A DNA stretch of 64,000 bases from Bin25 sp026709415. GTDB taxonomy: Bacteria > Bacteroidota > Bacteroidia > Flavobacteriales > Flavobacteriaceae. The stretch is taken from positions 1,426,001 through 1,490,000 of the forward strand of contig OZ241330.1 of assembly GCA_965200045.1 (NCBI GenBank), in the 5' to 3' direction. Positions within the stretch are counted from its first letter, which is position 1, and the number at the start of each line of letters is the position of its first letter. The notes under the pieces are model-generated. The model did not search any database, was not told the DNA's origin, and saw nothing but the letters and a program-made list of their open reading frames with translations. The translations under genes and the position numbers were made by a program. Below are positions 45,376 through 54,356 of the stretch, piece after piece.

Positions 45376-46086
45376 TTAGGAAGTGGTATCGTGAGATAGG
45401 AATTCTTCCACTTTTTCTGTCCATGAAATTTCTGCTTCCGTCCATGATTTATTGTTTTCAAATACCTCAATGGAATCTTTTAAATCGTGATGTTTAAAAG
45501 TGAGTAATGATTCGGGCGTTATTGAAGGACAACTATTGCTTTGCAAATCAAGTGGAGATTGAAATTGATAATCTTTAAACTTTTCGTTTTTAAGTTTCAA
45601 TGCTTCAAATAATTCAATTAAGGGCATATCATCTGTTATTCGATCTAAATCATAGATATCTTTTCTATTGGTTCTTTGACTTATGGTTTTCAATTTCAAA
45701 ACACCGACATCCTTTACAGAGACCATTTTAATTCCATCTAGTATTTCTACATCATTGATTCGTTGAACATTTTGAATTAAATCTACTTTAACTGATTCAT
45801 TATTGTTTTGAATAAAAAACTGCATGGTCACTTTCCTATCGTTATCACCATTTCTAAGTGTTGCGTCAACAATATTGTGATTAAAACGCCCTTTTAGGGT
45901 AGCGTATATCCTTTTAAAATCATCAACCGAATGTGGTTTATTAGAAAACAAATCAATGTCCACTGAAACTCTGTGATAGAATCGTAGGGCTAGGTTGGTT
46001 CCTCCAACAAGAGCAAAGGAATCAAAACATTCAAGTTCTTGTAATTCATGAATGGTTTGAACTAAAAAAGGACTGAATGGTTTCAC
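45376..46086 (-). CDS. AbiEii-type nucleotidyltransferase toxin
   Basis: 236 residues with the AbiEii signature: FALVGGTNLALRFYHRVSVDIDLFS (GGTxLAL followed by R-x-S-x-DIDLF; the two Asp bind metal), a later KVDLIQNV strand and DVGVLKLKTISQRTNRKDIYDL. These are type IV-like toxin-antitoxin nucleotidyltransferases; known members act on tRNA acceptor ends. It overlaps the upstream small gene by 4 bp (46083-46086), giving an antitoxin-toxin order on the minus strand. Confidence 0.85.
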   Translation of the reverse strand: MKPFSPFLVQTIHELQELECFDSFALVGGTNLALRFYHRVSVDIDLFSNKPHSVDDFKRIYATLKGRFNHNIVDATLRNGDNDRKVTMQFFIQNNNESVKVDLIQNVQRINDVEILDGIKMVSVKDVGVLKLKTISQRTNRKDIYDLDRITDDMPLIELFEALKLKNEKFKDYQFQSPLDLQSNSCPSITPESLLTFKHHDLKDSIEVFENNKSWTEAEISWTEKVEEFLSHDTTS

Positions 46087-46517
46087 CTTAACTCACCAGG
46101 ATAAAACTTCTCCAACCCATATCTATTCGCTACTCGAAAGCATGCTTTTTCATCAATGAGTTCTCCAGTAGTTCGTAATGCTTGGACAATATCATTTTTT
46201 GAATAGAACCTTTCAAGATTTGATATATTCTCTTCAAAAGAATCTTCATTTCCTAATAGACCTCGAACAATGATAAAATCCTTGTCCCACTCTAAATGGA
46301 GCCGACTCATATCAGTATCCCAAAAATATCGTTTAGGAAAAATTTTAGAAAAATCAGGTTGTCTTTTCAATTCGTCCTCTATTCGATGATATTCTCGAAT
46401 GATAGAGTCTCTTTGGTGCGCATCATTTGAGACAGCATCGGCATACATAATTGTATCGGCTAATCTTTCTTCAGAGCTTTTTAGTTTGAGAGTCCTCACG
46501 ATGGAATAGGACAGCAA
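46083..46517 (-). CDS. Probable antitoxin partner of the AbiEii-type toxin
   Basis: 144 residues as written from TTG; GTG at 46499 (VRTLKLKSSEERLADTI) is the more likely start. The C-terminal part (NDIVQALRTTGELIDEKACFRVANRYGLEKFYPGELR) ends just inside the toxin start with ATGA-type overlap. In the Bacteroidota this type of ~130-residue protein is commonly paired with an AbiEii toxin; I do not see a helix-turn-helix as in AbiEi. Function is inferred from the coupling. Confidence 0.6.
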   Translation of the reverse strand: MLSYSIVRTLKLKSSEERLADTIMYADAVSNDAHQRDSIIREYHRIEDELKRQPDFSKIFPKRYFWDTDMSRLHLEWDKDFIIVRGLLGNEDSFEENISNLERFYSKNDIVQALRTTGELIDEKACFRVANRYGLEKFYPGELR

Positions 46518-46558
46518 AGTTAATCATTGATGAAATTTTAAAGTTTTGAGTAAAAGGG

Positions 46559-47800
46559 TTATTCTACGGAAAATTTATCCTCATAACACTCAAGCTCGAA
46601 ATACGCTACAGAAGCATACAAATGATCAAAAATATCCGCCATGATGGCTTCGTAATTCACCCAAATTTTGTCCGCCGAAAAAGCATAAATTTCAATAGGA
46701 ATCCCCTTTGGTGTTTGTGCCAATTGACGGCACATTAACGTCATCTTGCTGTTGACTTCTTGATGAGCGTCCAAATAATATTGGATGTAATATCGAAATG
46801 TTCCAAGATTGGTCAAGTTTCTCCCATTGATCAAGTCATCTGATTTAATCCCAAGTTTTTGATTATGCTCTAGAACATCTTTGTGTCTTTGTTGTATAAA
46901 GGCTTCGAAGAGTTTTAATTTTTTAAGTTTTTCAATATCGATGTCGGTTAAAAATTTGACGCTACTGACTTTAATGAGAACAGAACGTTTGATTCTTCGA
47001 CCATCCGATTCTTCCATCCCTCTCCAGTTCACAAAAGAATCCGATACCAATTTGTACGTTGGAATTGAAGTATAGGTTTTGTCAAAGTTTTGAACAATAA
47101 CGCTTGAAAGGGTGATTTTTAAAACATTACCATCGGCATTATGGTTTTTCATGGTAATCCAATCTCCAATTCGAACGGTGTCATTAACAGTGATCTGGAC
47201 ACTAGCCACAAAACCTAAAATGGTGTCTTTGAAAATGAATAATAAGACAGCAGAAATAGCCCCTAATGCAGCAAATAAGGCCCCTACATTTTTTCCTGTG
47301 AGGATTGAAAACAAAGCGATAACCCCAAAAAGCCATAAGAAAATCATGACGATTTGTAAATAGCTATCCAATGGTTTGTCCTTAAATGCTGGTAGTAATT
47401 TTAAATAATCATTTGTGGATTTTAAGAATGATCTAATCGTGTAAAGAACATTGATAATCAATAGTATTTCCAATACACGTGTTACCAATAGATGAAAAGT
47501 CGTTTCATCTTCAAAAAGATTAGGTGCTAAGTAGTATAAAAAGAGAATAGGAACGAAATAAGAAACATATCGGGGAAACTTGTTTTTTAACAAAACATCA
47601 TCAAATTGACTCTTGGTTTTTTTGATGATTCGTTTGAAAATTCCTCGAATAACAGAGTTACTAATTTTGTATAGTATCCAACTAATAACTAAATAAATCA
47701 CAAAGGTGATGAAGGTGCCTAGAGCAAAACTCCATGAAGGACTCAGTCCATATTCGACAAGTATATCAGTACTGATACTTCGTAAATCAAAATTGTTCAT
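46559..47800 (-). CDS. MscS-family mechanosensitive ion channel
   Basis: 413 residues with about five N-terminal membrane helices (LGTFITFVIYLVISWILY, YVSYFVPILFLYYL and others), then the pore-type helix rich in Ala/Gly (NVGALFAALGAISAVLLFIFKDTILGFVASVQI) and the cytoplasmic beta-domain start VNDTVRIGDWITM. This is the YbdG-like MscS subgroup, with a C-terminal cytosolic domain (residues ~260-413). It should release solutes under hypo-osmotic stress. It is a lone minus-strand gene. Confidence 0.9.
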   Translation of the reverse strand: MNNFDLRSISTDILVEYGLSPSWSFALGTFITFVIYLVISWILYKISNSVIRGIFKRIIKKTKSQFDDVLLKNKFPRYVSYFVPILFLYYLAPNLFEDETTFHLLVTRVLEILLIINVLYTIRSFLKSTNDYLKLLPAFKDKPLDSYLQIVMIFLWLFGVIALFSILTGKNVGALFAALGAISAVLLFIFKDTILGFVASVQITVNDTVRIGDWITMKNHNADGNVLKITLSSVIVQNFDKTYTSIPTYKLVSDSFVNWRGMEESDGRRIKRSVLIKVSSVKFLTDIDIEKLKKLKLFEAFIQQRHKDVLEHNQKLGIKSDDLINGRNLTNLGTFRYYIQYYLDAHQEVNSKMTLMCRQLAQTPKGIPIEIYAFSADKIWVNYEAIMADIFDHLYASVAYFELECYEDKFSVE

Positions 47801-47985
47801 ACTCTCAAAATGTTAATTAGGTCAATAAAACTTGCTGTTTTCAGTAGGCAAATTTACTCTATTGAAGTTCTTGCTCCTTTCCCATTGAAATGGATTCGTT
47901 GGATATTGTCGAAATTATAAAGTTACCCATCAAGAAGTTAAAGGTGCTAGAATGGAATTTTTCGATTAATAAGCTGGGTTGTTCA

Positions 47986-48711
47986 TCAATTCGAAACATG
48001 GAGATTATCGTATATCGAATGAATATCCTTGTGCTCTAGAATTTGTTTCGAGTATCGATTCAAACCAACTTCTAGCATCGACTGGGCTAATTGTTGTGAT
48101 GTAATGGAAGTAAATCTGGTGAATGATTGAATGATTCGAATTTTTGAAAATGATGAAGGAGAATAAAAGAGCAATCGATAAATGTTACGTGTGAAACCAT
48201 AGGTATCGTTCACTTCTTTTCTTGGTGTGACCGGATAGATAAAGTTTGGTCTGAATGAATAGAAATGAGATAATAGAGCCATCAATTGGTTTTCAGCTAT
48301 TCCTTTGGTCCTTGCAAAAATGAATCTACTTTTTTCTTTTCGATCGGCTCCAGCTCCACTTAAATAACAGAAAGTACAGTTAGGATTGACATTTTTAATG
48401 GCCTTTGCAAGGTTCACTGCAAAATCTATGGTGACCTTATAAAATACTTCTTTGTTGGCTTTTCCAGTATAAACGCCTATGCAGAAATAAATCGCATCCA
48501 ATTCTTTTAGAATCGTTTCAATCGGAGCGTAATCATTAAAATCGGAATGAATGATCTGATGAAGTTTGGAAGGATTGATGTTTAATTCACGTCGAGAAAG
48601 GGCATAAACTTTTTGAATCGATGGATGGTTGAGGCTATATTTCAGTATTTCCCCACCAACCATGCCTGAAGCACCGAGAATCAATATGGACTTGTTCTTC
48701 TTCAAGACCAT
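47986..48711 (-). CDS. Atypical SDR / NAD(P)-binding protein
   Basis: 241 residues with an N-terminal Rossmann glycine motif ILILGASGMVGGEILKY, the LDAIYFCIGVYTGKANKE segment, CYLSGAGADRKEKSRFIFARTKG (YxxxK-like region displaced) and FRPNFIYPV. This resembles HTATIP2/NmrA-like atypical short-chain dehydrogenases, some of which are redox sensors rather than enzymes. The start overlaps the end of the decarboxylase by 10 bp (48702-48711), so the two are co-expressed. Substrate unknown. Confidence 0.8.
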   Translation of the reverse strand: MVLKKNKSILILGASGMVGGEILKYSLNHPSIQKVYALSRRELNINPSKLHQIIHSDFNDYAPIETILKELDAIYFCIGVYTGKANKEVFYKVTIDFAVNLAKAIKNVNPNCTFCYLSGAGADRKEKSRFIFARTKGIAENQLMALLSHFYSFRPNFIYPVTPRKEVNDTYGFTRNIYRLLFYSPSSFSKIRIIQSFTRFTSITSQQLAQSMLEVGLNRYSKQILEHKDIHSIYDNLHVSN

Positions 48712-50183
48712 TTTGAATTGATATCAAACAAGTCTTTGGCTGCAGATCTTATTTGATCTAATACAAATAAAAAGTGCTGTTTCTCTGTCAATGGATTACA
48801 AATAGTACTTCTCAAATAACGAACTCCCTTTATTTCTGTTGATGTGATATACGTTTTTCCAGAGGCAATGACTTGATTTCGAATCTCTAATTGTTGCTCA
48901 TTATTAAATAAATCGGGTCGATATCGATAATTGATAATATTCGATTGAGGAGGGTGGAAGCCCTCAAAATCTTTTGATTGCTCAATCAAATTGTAGAACT
49001 CATGTCCTTTATCATAGCACTGTTCAACATATTGCCCCATTGCTTTTTCTCCTTCAATGGCTAATGCCCAGTAGACTTTTGTTCCTAGTGGGGCTTTGGT
49101 GCATTCAATGGTATAAGGCAAAGAGTCCTTTCCCAGGGATTCTTTTTTGTGAAACAAGTAACTTCCCTTTTGTTGTAAGTTTTGTGCTTGGTGTTTGAAT
49201 TTTTTAAAGAGGATAGCTGTACAAAGTGTTGTGGTTCGCATCATTTTATGAGCATCCCATACAACAGAGTCAGCGAGTTCAATTCCTTTGAGATGGTGTC
49301 GGTATTTATCGGTCAACAAAGCTGATGCTCCATGAGCTCCATCCACATGAAACCAAATATCATGCTTGGAACAAAACTCACCGATGGTTTCAATAGGGTC
49401 ATAATAGCCCGTACTAGTGGCACATGCATTGGCTACCATGAGCATTACTTTTTGTCCATTTTCAATGACTTGATGATAGATGTTTTCAATTTCTTCGGAT
49501 TTAATGACTTCGTTATCATCGGTTGGAATAGCAATGTATGCATCACTTCCCAAACCGATGATGGATAAGGCTCTAGATATCGAATAATGGACTGATTCGG
49601 GTCCCATCACCACCAAATCTTTTGCATTCCCCTCTTTCCATGAAATTGGTGAGGCCGCTGCCCGAGCGGCACACAAGACAGTAAGATTAGCTAAGGATCC
49701 TCCATGAGTCAAAAATCCAGAAGGCTTGTTTTCTTCATCTTTAAAATCGAGAATATGGTCAGTTTGAATCCATCCGATTTTACTGAGCATCCAATTGATG
49801 ACAAAGTGCTCAAGAGTCGCTCCAGATTGTCCCATTTCATAAAGCGTTGTGGGATTATTCACCACACCATGAATCATATCAGGGATGCATGACAGAGCAT
49901 GTGGAATGGAAACTTGATGGCCTACATAATTTGGATTTAAAACTTGAGTCGAATGATGGAGATATGTTTTGATGAACTCAGCGATTTCTTGTTCAGAACC
50001 AAACCCTTCGGTTAAATAGCGAGGAGCATCAAGTTTTTGGATTAAATCATTGATGGATTGGTTTTTTAAAACATTTTCTGAACCCGAGTAAGATTCTTCG
50101 ATGAAGTTCAAAAGTAGATCCGAAGTTTTTTGAATTAAACTTTTTAGTTTCGTTTTATCGTTTAGAGAAATTGCTTGTTGCAT
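48702..50183 (-). CDS. PLP-dependent group II amino-acid decarboxylase
   Basis: 493 residues, the usual length. It contains LTHGGSLANLTVL (PLP phosphate site), VDGAHGASALLTDKYR (Asp and His that hold the cofactor) and the Schiff-base lysine in ADSVVWDAHKMMRTTT, which together define the glutamate/aromatic-amino-acid/diaminobutyrate decarboxylase family. It is cytoplasmic and turns an amino acid into an amine; the substrate cannot be read here. The coupled SDR gene follows. Confidence 0.88.
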   Translation of the reverse strand: MQQAISLNDKTKLKSLIQKTSDLLLNFIEESYSGSENVLKNQSINDLIQKLDAPRYLTEGFGSEQEIAEFIKTYLHHSTQVLNPNYVGHQVSIPHALSCIPDMIHGVVNNPTTLYEMGQSGATLEHFVINWMLSKIGWIQTDHILDFKDEENKPSGFLTHGGSLANLTVLCAARAAASPISWKEGNAKDLVVMGPESVHYSISRALSIIGLGSDAYIAIPTDDNEVIKSEEIENIYHQVIENGQKVMLMVANACATSTGYYDPIETIGEFCSKHDIWFHVDGAHGASALLTDKYRHHLKGIELADSVVWDAHKMMRTTTLCTAILFKKFKHQAQNLQQKGSYLFHKKESLGKDSLPYTIECTKAPLGTKVYWALAIEGEKAMGQYVEQCYDKGHEFYNLIEQSKDFEGFHPPQSNIINYRYRPDLFNNEQQLEIRNQVIASGKTYITSTEIKGVRYLRSTICNPLTEKQHFLFVLDQIRSAAKDLFDINSKWS

Positions 50184-50372
50184 TGGGTCGTTTTTTCTGA
50201 TTCAAAGAGTCAACAAATATCGGAATGTTGTCGATTGAAAAGGTCACGAACGATATGAAATACTTCTAATTTTGGGAAGCCTAAATCTGATCAATGGAAC
50301 AAATTGAAATGCATTTGAATTTCTAGTAAAGAGGGGGTTTATTTTGGAGAGTCAGGTGATAATGGATATTTT

Positions 50373-50969
50373 TTGAAAAACAGAAAAATGAATTGGTTTG
50401 ATGTTTTGAAGCCATCTATGCTCAGAATGACTGTGCTGATGACTGTGGCCATTCTGATTTACCAGTGCGATAAAGACAGTAACATTCAAAATCAATTGGA
50501 GGTTGGTGATATAGAATTAGTCACACCGAATGTTGAGTGTTTTGGAAAACAGTCGTGGACTAATCTCGAATGTTTTGATGCGTATCGTGTTCAAGGAGTA
50601 TTGGATGAAACATTATCCCTTGATTTTCATTTGAATGTATGGAAACCAAACCATAATTTTAGCTATGCGGTTACTCACATTGAGAGTATGATTGAAAAAT
50701 CTTTTACTGATTTAATAGAAAAATTATTTATTCATTATCGATTAAACAGTTGGGATAATTTAAATCGAGTTGAAATGAGTGTTGTCGAAATGAAAATCAA
50801 TCAATCAACAAGTCATTTAGTTGATGAGGAATTCAAAATTGCCAATGGGTTTGACTTTGTAAGTATGTCATTCAATGATAGTGAAAAAACATTGTATTGG
50901 TTATTGTATGAAAATGGGCGATTTAACCTGCAAAAAAGTTTTGAAGCTACTGAAATAGCAAATGAATAA
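50373..50969 (+). CDS. Hypothetical small envelope protein, possible lipoprotein
   Basis: 198 residues from a TTG at 50373 (ATG at 50388 is the more natural start). The N-terminal hydrophobic helix MLRMTVLMTVAILIYQC ends in a cysteine that could be a lipoprotein site; the sequence before Cys (IYQ) fits only loosely. The rest is soluble, with pairs of Trp/Asp-rich strands (WTNLECFDAYRVQG, LNVWKPNHNFSYAVTHIES). No family recognised; it stands alone. Confidence 0.55.
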   Translation: MKNRKMNWFDVLKPSMLRMTVLMTVAILIYQCDKDSNIQNQLEVGDIELVTPNVECFGKQSWTNLECFDAYRVQGVLDETLSLDFHLNVWKPNHNFSYAVTHIESMIEKSFTDLIEKLFIHYRLNSWDNLNRVEMSVVEMKINQSTSHLVDEEFKIANGFDFVSMSFNDSEKTLYWLLYENGRFNLQKSFEATEIANE

Positions 50970-51279
50970 GAATTTCTCATCCTATAAGAAATTTATTGAA
51001 AGTTGTTGGATATGGCTAATAGTATAGAGGCGTTTAGAGGGGATTCCAGGAAAAAACGCGCAAAAAATAGTAGAACTTAATTTTTAAACATTGAGTAACA
51101 TAACCAACAAACAGATACCAACCGCTATAGAAAGTGTAAAAGCCCATACAATAAAGAAGTCTTAAATTCTATTAGAAATGTGGAGAGTAAGGTTAATCGA
51201 ATGGATAAAAGAATGGTTCTACTAGCATTTGAGTGGAAAAAGATTCTAATTGTCAAAAGAAAAATTCAAGCGTGACAGT
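50970..51279. other. Intergenic region, 310 bp, nothing recognised
   Basis: No coding potential seen; separates the envelope-protein gene from the exonuclease relic. Confidence 0.3.
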
Positions 51280-51659
51280 TTTAATGTCGTGGCTTGGGAT
51301 AATGAAAAATTCTAATCGAAACGGTAACCTTGAATATTAAAAGGAACACCCATTCGATCAAGTGTAGTGCAAAAAGTTTGATGTCAAATCCAATGACATG
51401 GTAGCCACCAAAATCGACTTGATGCATTGGAAAATAAGATATCTCTTCTTTAAGTAAACAGCTTGAATATTTTTTCATATTGGACATCTTCATTGGAAAA
51501 GTCTTGCACTTCGGTAACACTAGAATTAATCGGCACTTCAGGATTGACCAAACATGAAAATTTCTTGAGACTAACATCACCCAAATATTGACTGATTTTG
51601 ATTTACACAACCCGATCTCCTTAAGTAGGTTCCTTGTTTTCTATATCAAAAAAAGTCAT
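51280..51659 (-). pseudogene. Decayed DnaQ-like 3'-5' exonuclease
   Basis: Read on the minus strand from ATG 51659 through two stops and frame changes, the pieces are MTFFDIENKEPT, GDRVV-IKISQYLGDVSLKKF, SCLVNPEVPINSSVTEVQDFSNEDVQ, then GGYHVIGFDIKLFALHL and RMGVPFNIQGYRFD. In order they match the RNase T/DnaQ fold: FFDIE is the exo I motif, VNPExPI is the loop typical of epsilon-type exonucleases, and GFDIKLFxLHL covers exo II. It is clearly inactive. Confidence 0.6.
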
Positions 51660-51787
51660 CGGTTTATGTCAGTTCGTCGACTTGGTTTAGGTTTATGCCC
51701 TTTTTCTTTTAAATACTTTTTCATTTCTGCAACTTGTCTTTCTAATAGGGGAATACTATGGACTATCGCATTCCATAATTGATTCCA

Positions 51788-52057
51788 TTACACTTTGAAA
51801 TATTTATGAGCTAAAATCAATCGAGTACTAGCCATTCTTGTCCAATCGACTTGTGGAAATTGAGCTTGCGTTTCTTCCGATATGTTAACCCCTGCCTCAC
51901 AGATATCTTCCATTAATCTAGATGCCAGTTTGTAAACTTTCCAATCCCTGACGAAATCTTCAAAGGAACTGATGGAGTTCGTTAATGAGTACAATTGAGT
52001 AATATATTCTTCAATGTGTTGCAATCTCTCCCAATCGGGAACTTTGATTCTGGTCAT
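51788..52057 (-). CDS. HepT-like (DUF86) protein of a degenerate MNT/HepT pair
   Basis: 89 residues, mostly helical (WERLQHIEEYITQLYSL, DWKVYKLASRLMEDICEAGVNIS), ending MASTRLILAHKYFKV. The RxxxxH motif of HEPN RNases is present as R-L-I-L-A-H, although the usual Asn after Arg is Leu, so activity may be altered. It overlaps the MNT-like gene by 47 bp in the same layout as the 35.2-35.9 kb pair. It ends right at HKYFKV where family members continue another 15-20 residues, so it may be slightly truncated. Confidence 0.6.
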   Translation of the reverse strand: MTRIKVPDWERLQHIEEYITQLYSLTNSISSFEDFVRDWKVYKLASRLMEDICEAGVNISEETQAQFPQVDWTRMASTRLILAHKYFKV

Positions 52058-52322
52058 TAAAAAATATATTTTCTTTTTTGATGGATTGTTTTTGTTCTAA
52101 TGAATTTAAGTAATCAAATGATGTGATGTCTATTTTTAGATTCAATGTTTTTTCAATATCTGCAATAATGTTCATTAATTGGAAATAGCCTTTTGACTCA
52201 TGGACGGTGTAAAACAGTTCAAGTTCTTTGGTTTGTTTATCATAAAAACCAAAACCTAATTGGCTTGGCTTCAAAGGCTTAAATCGATCAATAATTATTT
52301 TTTGTTCCTTTTGAGATAACAT
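52011..52322 (-). CDS. MNT-like antitoxin lacking the catalytic motif (second copy)
   Basis: 103 residues from ATG 52322 (a longer start at 52358 would add 12 residues). It is the counterpart of the 35248 gene: MLSQKEQKIIIDRFKPLKPSQLGFG aligns with MLTAREQEIIIEVMKPYKPIKIGVS, and LNLKIDITSFDYL with LNRKIDLTSFEFI. Like that copy it has no GSxxxG...SDxD nucleotidyltransferase motif (here GFYDKQTKELELFYTV). Two independent loci with the same change suggest a real non-catalytic subfamily. Confidence 0.55.
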   Translation of the reverse strand: MLSQKEQKIIIDRFKPLKPSQLGFGFYDKQTKELELFYTVHESKGYFQLMNIIADIEKTLNLKIDITSFDYLNSLEQKQSIKKENIFFNDQNQSSRLGEIATH

Positions 52323-52358
52323 CACTTTTTTTTCAATGAAACGAAAATACGATTTCAA

Positions 52359-53694
52359 ACAAAAACAGTCTATATGCTAATTGAAAAGCCCTATTTCATG
52401 AATAGCGTTTAACACCCATTTATTTTGAATATATATTCAAAGCTATTTTAAACTGTCAAAATACCGCTTGGCACGTAGATCTTTGACTCTTTGGTTCAAC
52501 ATGTCTTGGATCGAGGTATTAATTACATCATCTGAGTGGCACAGCAGTTTGGAAAGCATTTCGATAGTGTCTTGCATAGCATGATTGACAAACAATCCAA
52601 TACTTTAGCAGAACGAATTCATGGAAAAGTTCAAGAAGTCATCAAAAGAGACAAGAGAATTGTGAAACGATAAAAATCATAGAGAGTCTGTTTAATTCTT
52701 TTGTGGCAATTGGGACAACTTCCACATAAATAATGGTAGGAACTAAAAAAGCGGGGAAAATGGTTTTTAGTGTGTTTAATAGTATTGTTTGGAACTTTAT
52801 TTAATAAATGGTTTGAGATGTTTAAATAACACTAAGGCTTTTTTTGATTCAGTCCTATATTTCAGTGGAAAGCCGAAATTTTAGTGCAAAGGTCTCTTCG
52901 AAATAAAAGATATAGTTCTTTTTTGGTTAAAGCTTAGATTTTGTAGAGAACTAACTCAGCATCGATCGCTTTCTTTTTTCTCTCAATCGTTCTTGCTCTT
53001 GCAATGATCTCCATTTTTGACAATCGATACCTTAGTGTTTGGCAATAACTTTCTCAACACCTAGCCCTATGCCTAAATATTGGAGACAAAACAAACGATG
53101 AATGGTTGATATCCGTTGGGCATTCGCACTTTATTCATAATTCTTCGGTAAAGAGGTTTTCCTTATGGACCTCTTTTGATTTTTCTTTTTTCTCCTTGGA
53201 CGACCTTTTTGGTGATGACTTGTGATAATCTCTTCTGGTGATTGAATTGCTTCTTGTCAATGACCATCAATATAAAACAACTGAGTTGCTTCGTTATGGT
53301 ATCCATACCATTCCTGTCAATCAAGGATTTAGGCACTGCTGAAATCCGAATCGGATTGCTGAGGGTGGTTCGCAAAGGGGGAAAGCATAGATGACGATAC
53401 CGAACAAGAAATACAAATCATTGAAGATAAAATGAATCACAGAGGGGTTCGTCAGTTGAACTACCTTAATCCTATCGAAAAGATAACATCAACATGGGTC
53501 CCTACGCTGCACTAGATAGTGGAACATAGCGGTTATAAAAATGATTCCTTGCACAACATTTTTGACCTACTTTATAAAAACCATTTTTCTACAACACTAC
53601 CCCCTTGAACTCTCAATGAGAACTCTGACTTTGCAAGTGCATTTCCTTCCAAGCTTTTTTTGATACTCTAAATTGTATACGAAGTCGAGATTTA
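52359..53694. other. Relic-rich stretch without an intact gene
   Basis: About 1.3 kb. A 44-codon minus-strand frame (52443-52577; MQDTIEMLSKLLCHSDD) and scattered short ORFs are visible but not recognised. At about 53430-53510 a plus frame reads NHRGVRQLNYLNPIEKIT, faintly like the end of IS3-type integrase cores. The end of an IS5-family copy is also present (52849-52896). Confidence 0.4.
52849..52896 (-). mobile_element. Solo end of the IS5-family element (relic)
   Basis: The last ~48 bp, closing with AAATTTTAGTGCAAAGGTCTC, match the transposase-start end of the copies at 30150 and 32147, but no transposase follows. It shows that a third copy was once inserted here and deleted. Confidence 0.7.
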
Positions 53695-53916
53695 TTAAAA
53701 ATGCAATCTAACTAAATCAAAAGATAGGCTATCCCACCTCTTACCAATACTAGTCGTTAGGGTAATTTTTTTGTTCTTTGATTGTTTTTCCGTTGGTTGT
53801 TGTGAAACCTTTTTGATGTTTTCCATATAAAACTGCAACATTCTTATATCAACTTTTTGTTTTGTGTTTTTAGGTTTCATGATGTTTTCTCTCGAATTTC
53901 TCCTCATTGATAACAT
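53695..53916 (-). CDS. Small hypothetical ORF, weak support
   Basis: 73 residues from the first start, or 61 from MKPKNTKQKVD. Basic and helical in the middle (VDIRMLQFYMENIKKVSQ), no recognised family. Codon use is not clearly better than chance, and it lies in a relic-rich stretch. Confidence 0.25.
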   Translation of the reverse strand: MLSMRRNSRENIMKPKNTKQKVDIRMLQFYMENIKKVSQQPTEKQSKNKKITLTTSIGKRWDSLSFDLVRLHF

Positions 53917-54170
53917 CGTATAGATGTGTCAAAGCTTTTAGAAAAAGATTTAAGGGATGAGAAAAAAATCATTAGACAAGTAAAGGTGAAAGTACCACAT
54001 GAATCTTTTTGTTTACATTACAAAGGGAGTAAAGGTTAACCTATTCGATACATCCTACAAGCATCAGTTGTATTCTAATGAAGTTATCATAGGGGAATAT
54101 TCTTATAAGATGGGTTATTTAATTACATTTGTAAGCAATGTAACGCCATAATAGGATAATAAAAACGAGT

Positions 54171-54356
54171 ATGAAAAGAAATCCATCAGAAAAAAAAGAT
54201 GAATTGATTGAGCGATTAAAAAAAACTTCAAATTTTGAATTGTCTGCAGAAGACAAAAGAGAACAGCGTATTAGTTATGCGATGTCTTGTGTTGGCGATT
54301 ATAGTCCAAAAGGTCGAAAGATGGCTGAAGAAGCCGTCAAAAGAATCTATGGATGA
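54171..54356 (+). CDS. Small helical protein before the sacsin-like gene
   Basis: 61 residues (MKRNPSEKKDELIERLKKTS... YSPKGRKMAEEAVKRIYG), charged and helical, resembling small antitoxin-like or ribosome-associated proteins but not assignable. The stop overlaps the ATG of the following frame at 54353, so it belongs to the same transcription unit as the sacsin-like and AlbA genes. Confidence 0.5.
   Translation: MKRNPSEKKDELIERLKKTSNFELSAEDKREQRISYAMSCVGDYSPKGRKMAEEAVKRIYG

Noticed and set aside
53430..53510. IS3-type integrase C-terminus (LNYLNPIE)
   Set aside because: Eight residues of similarity without any other part of the transposase; listed only as an impression.
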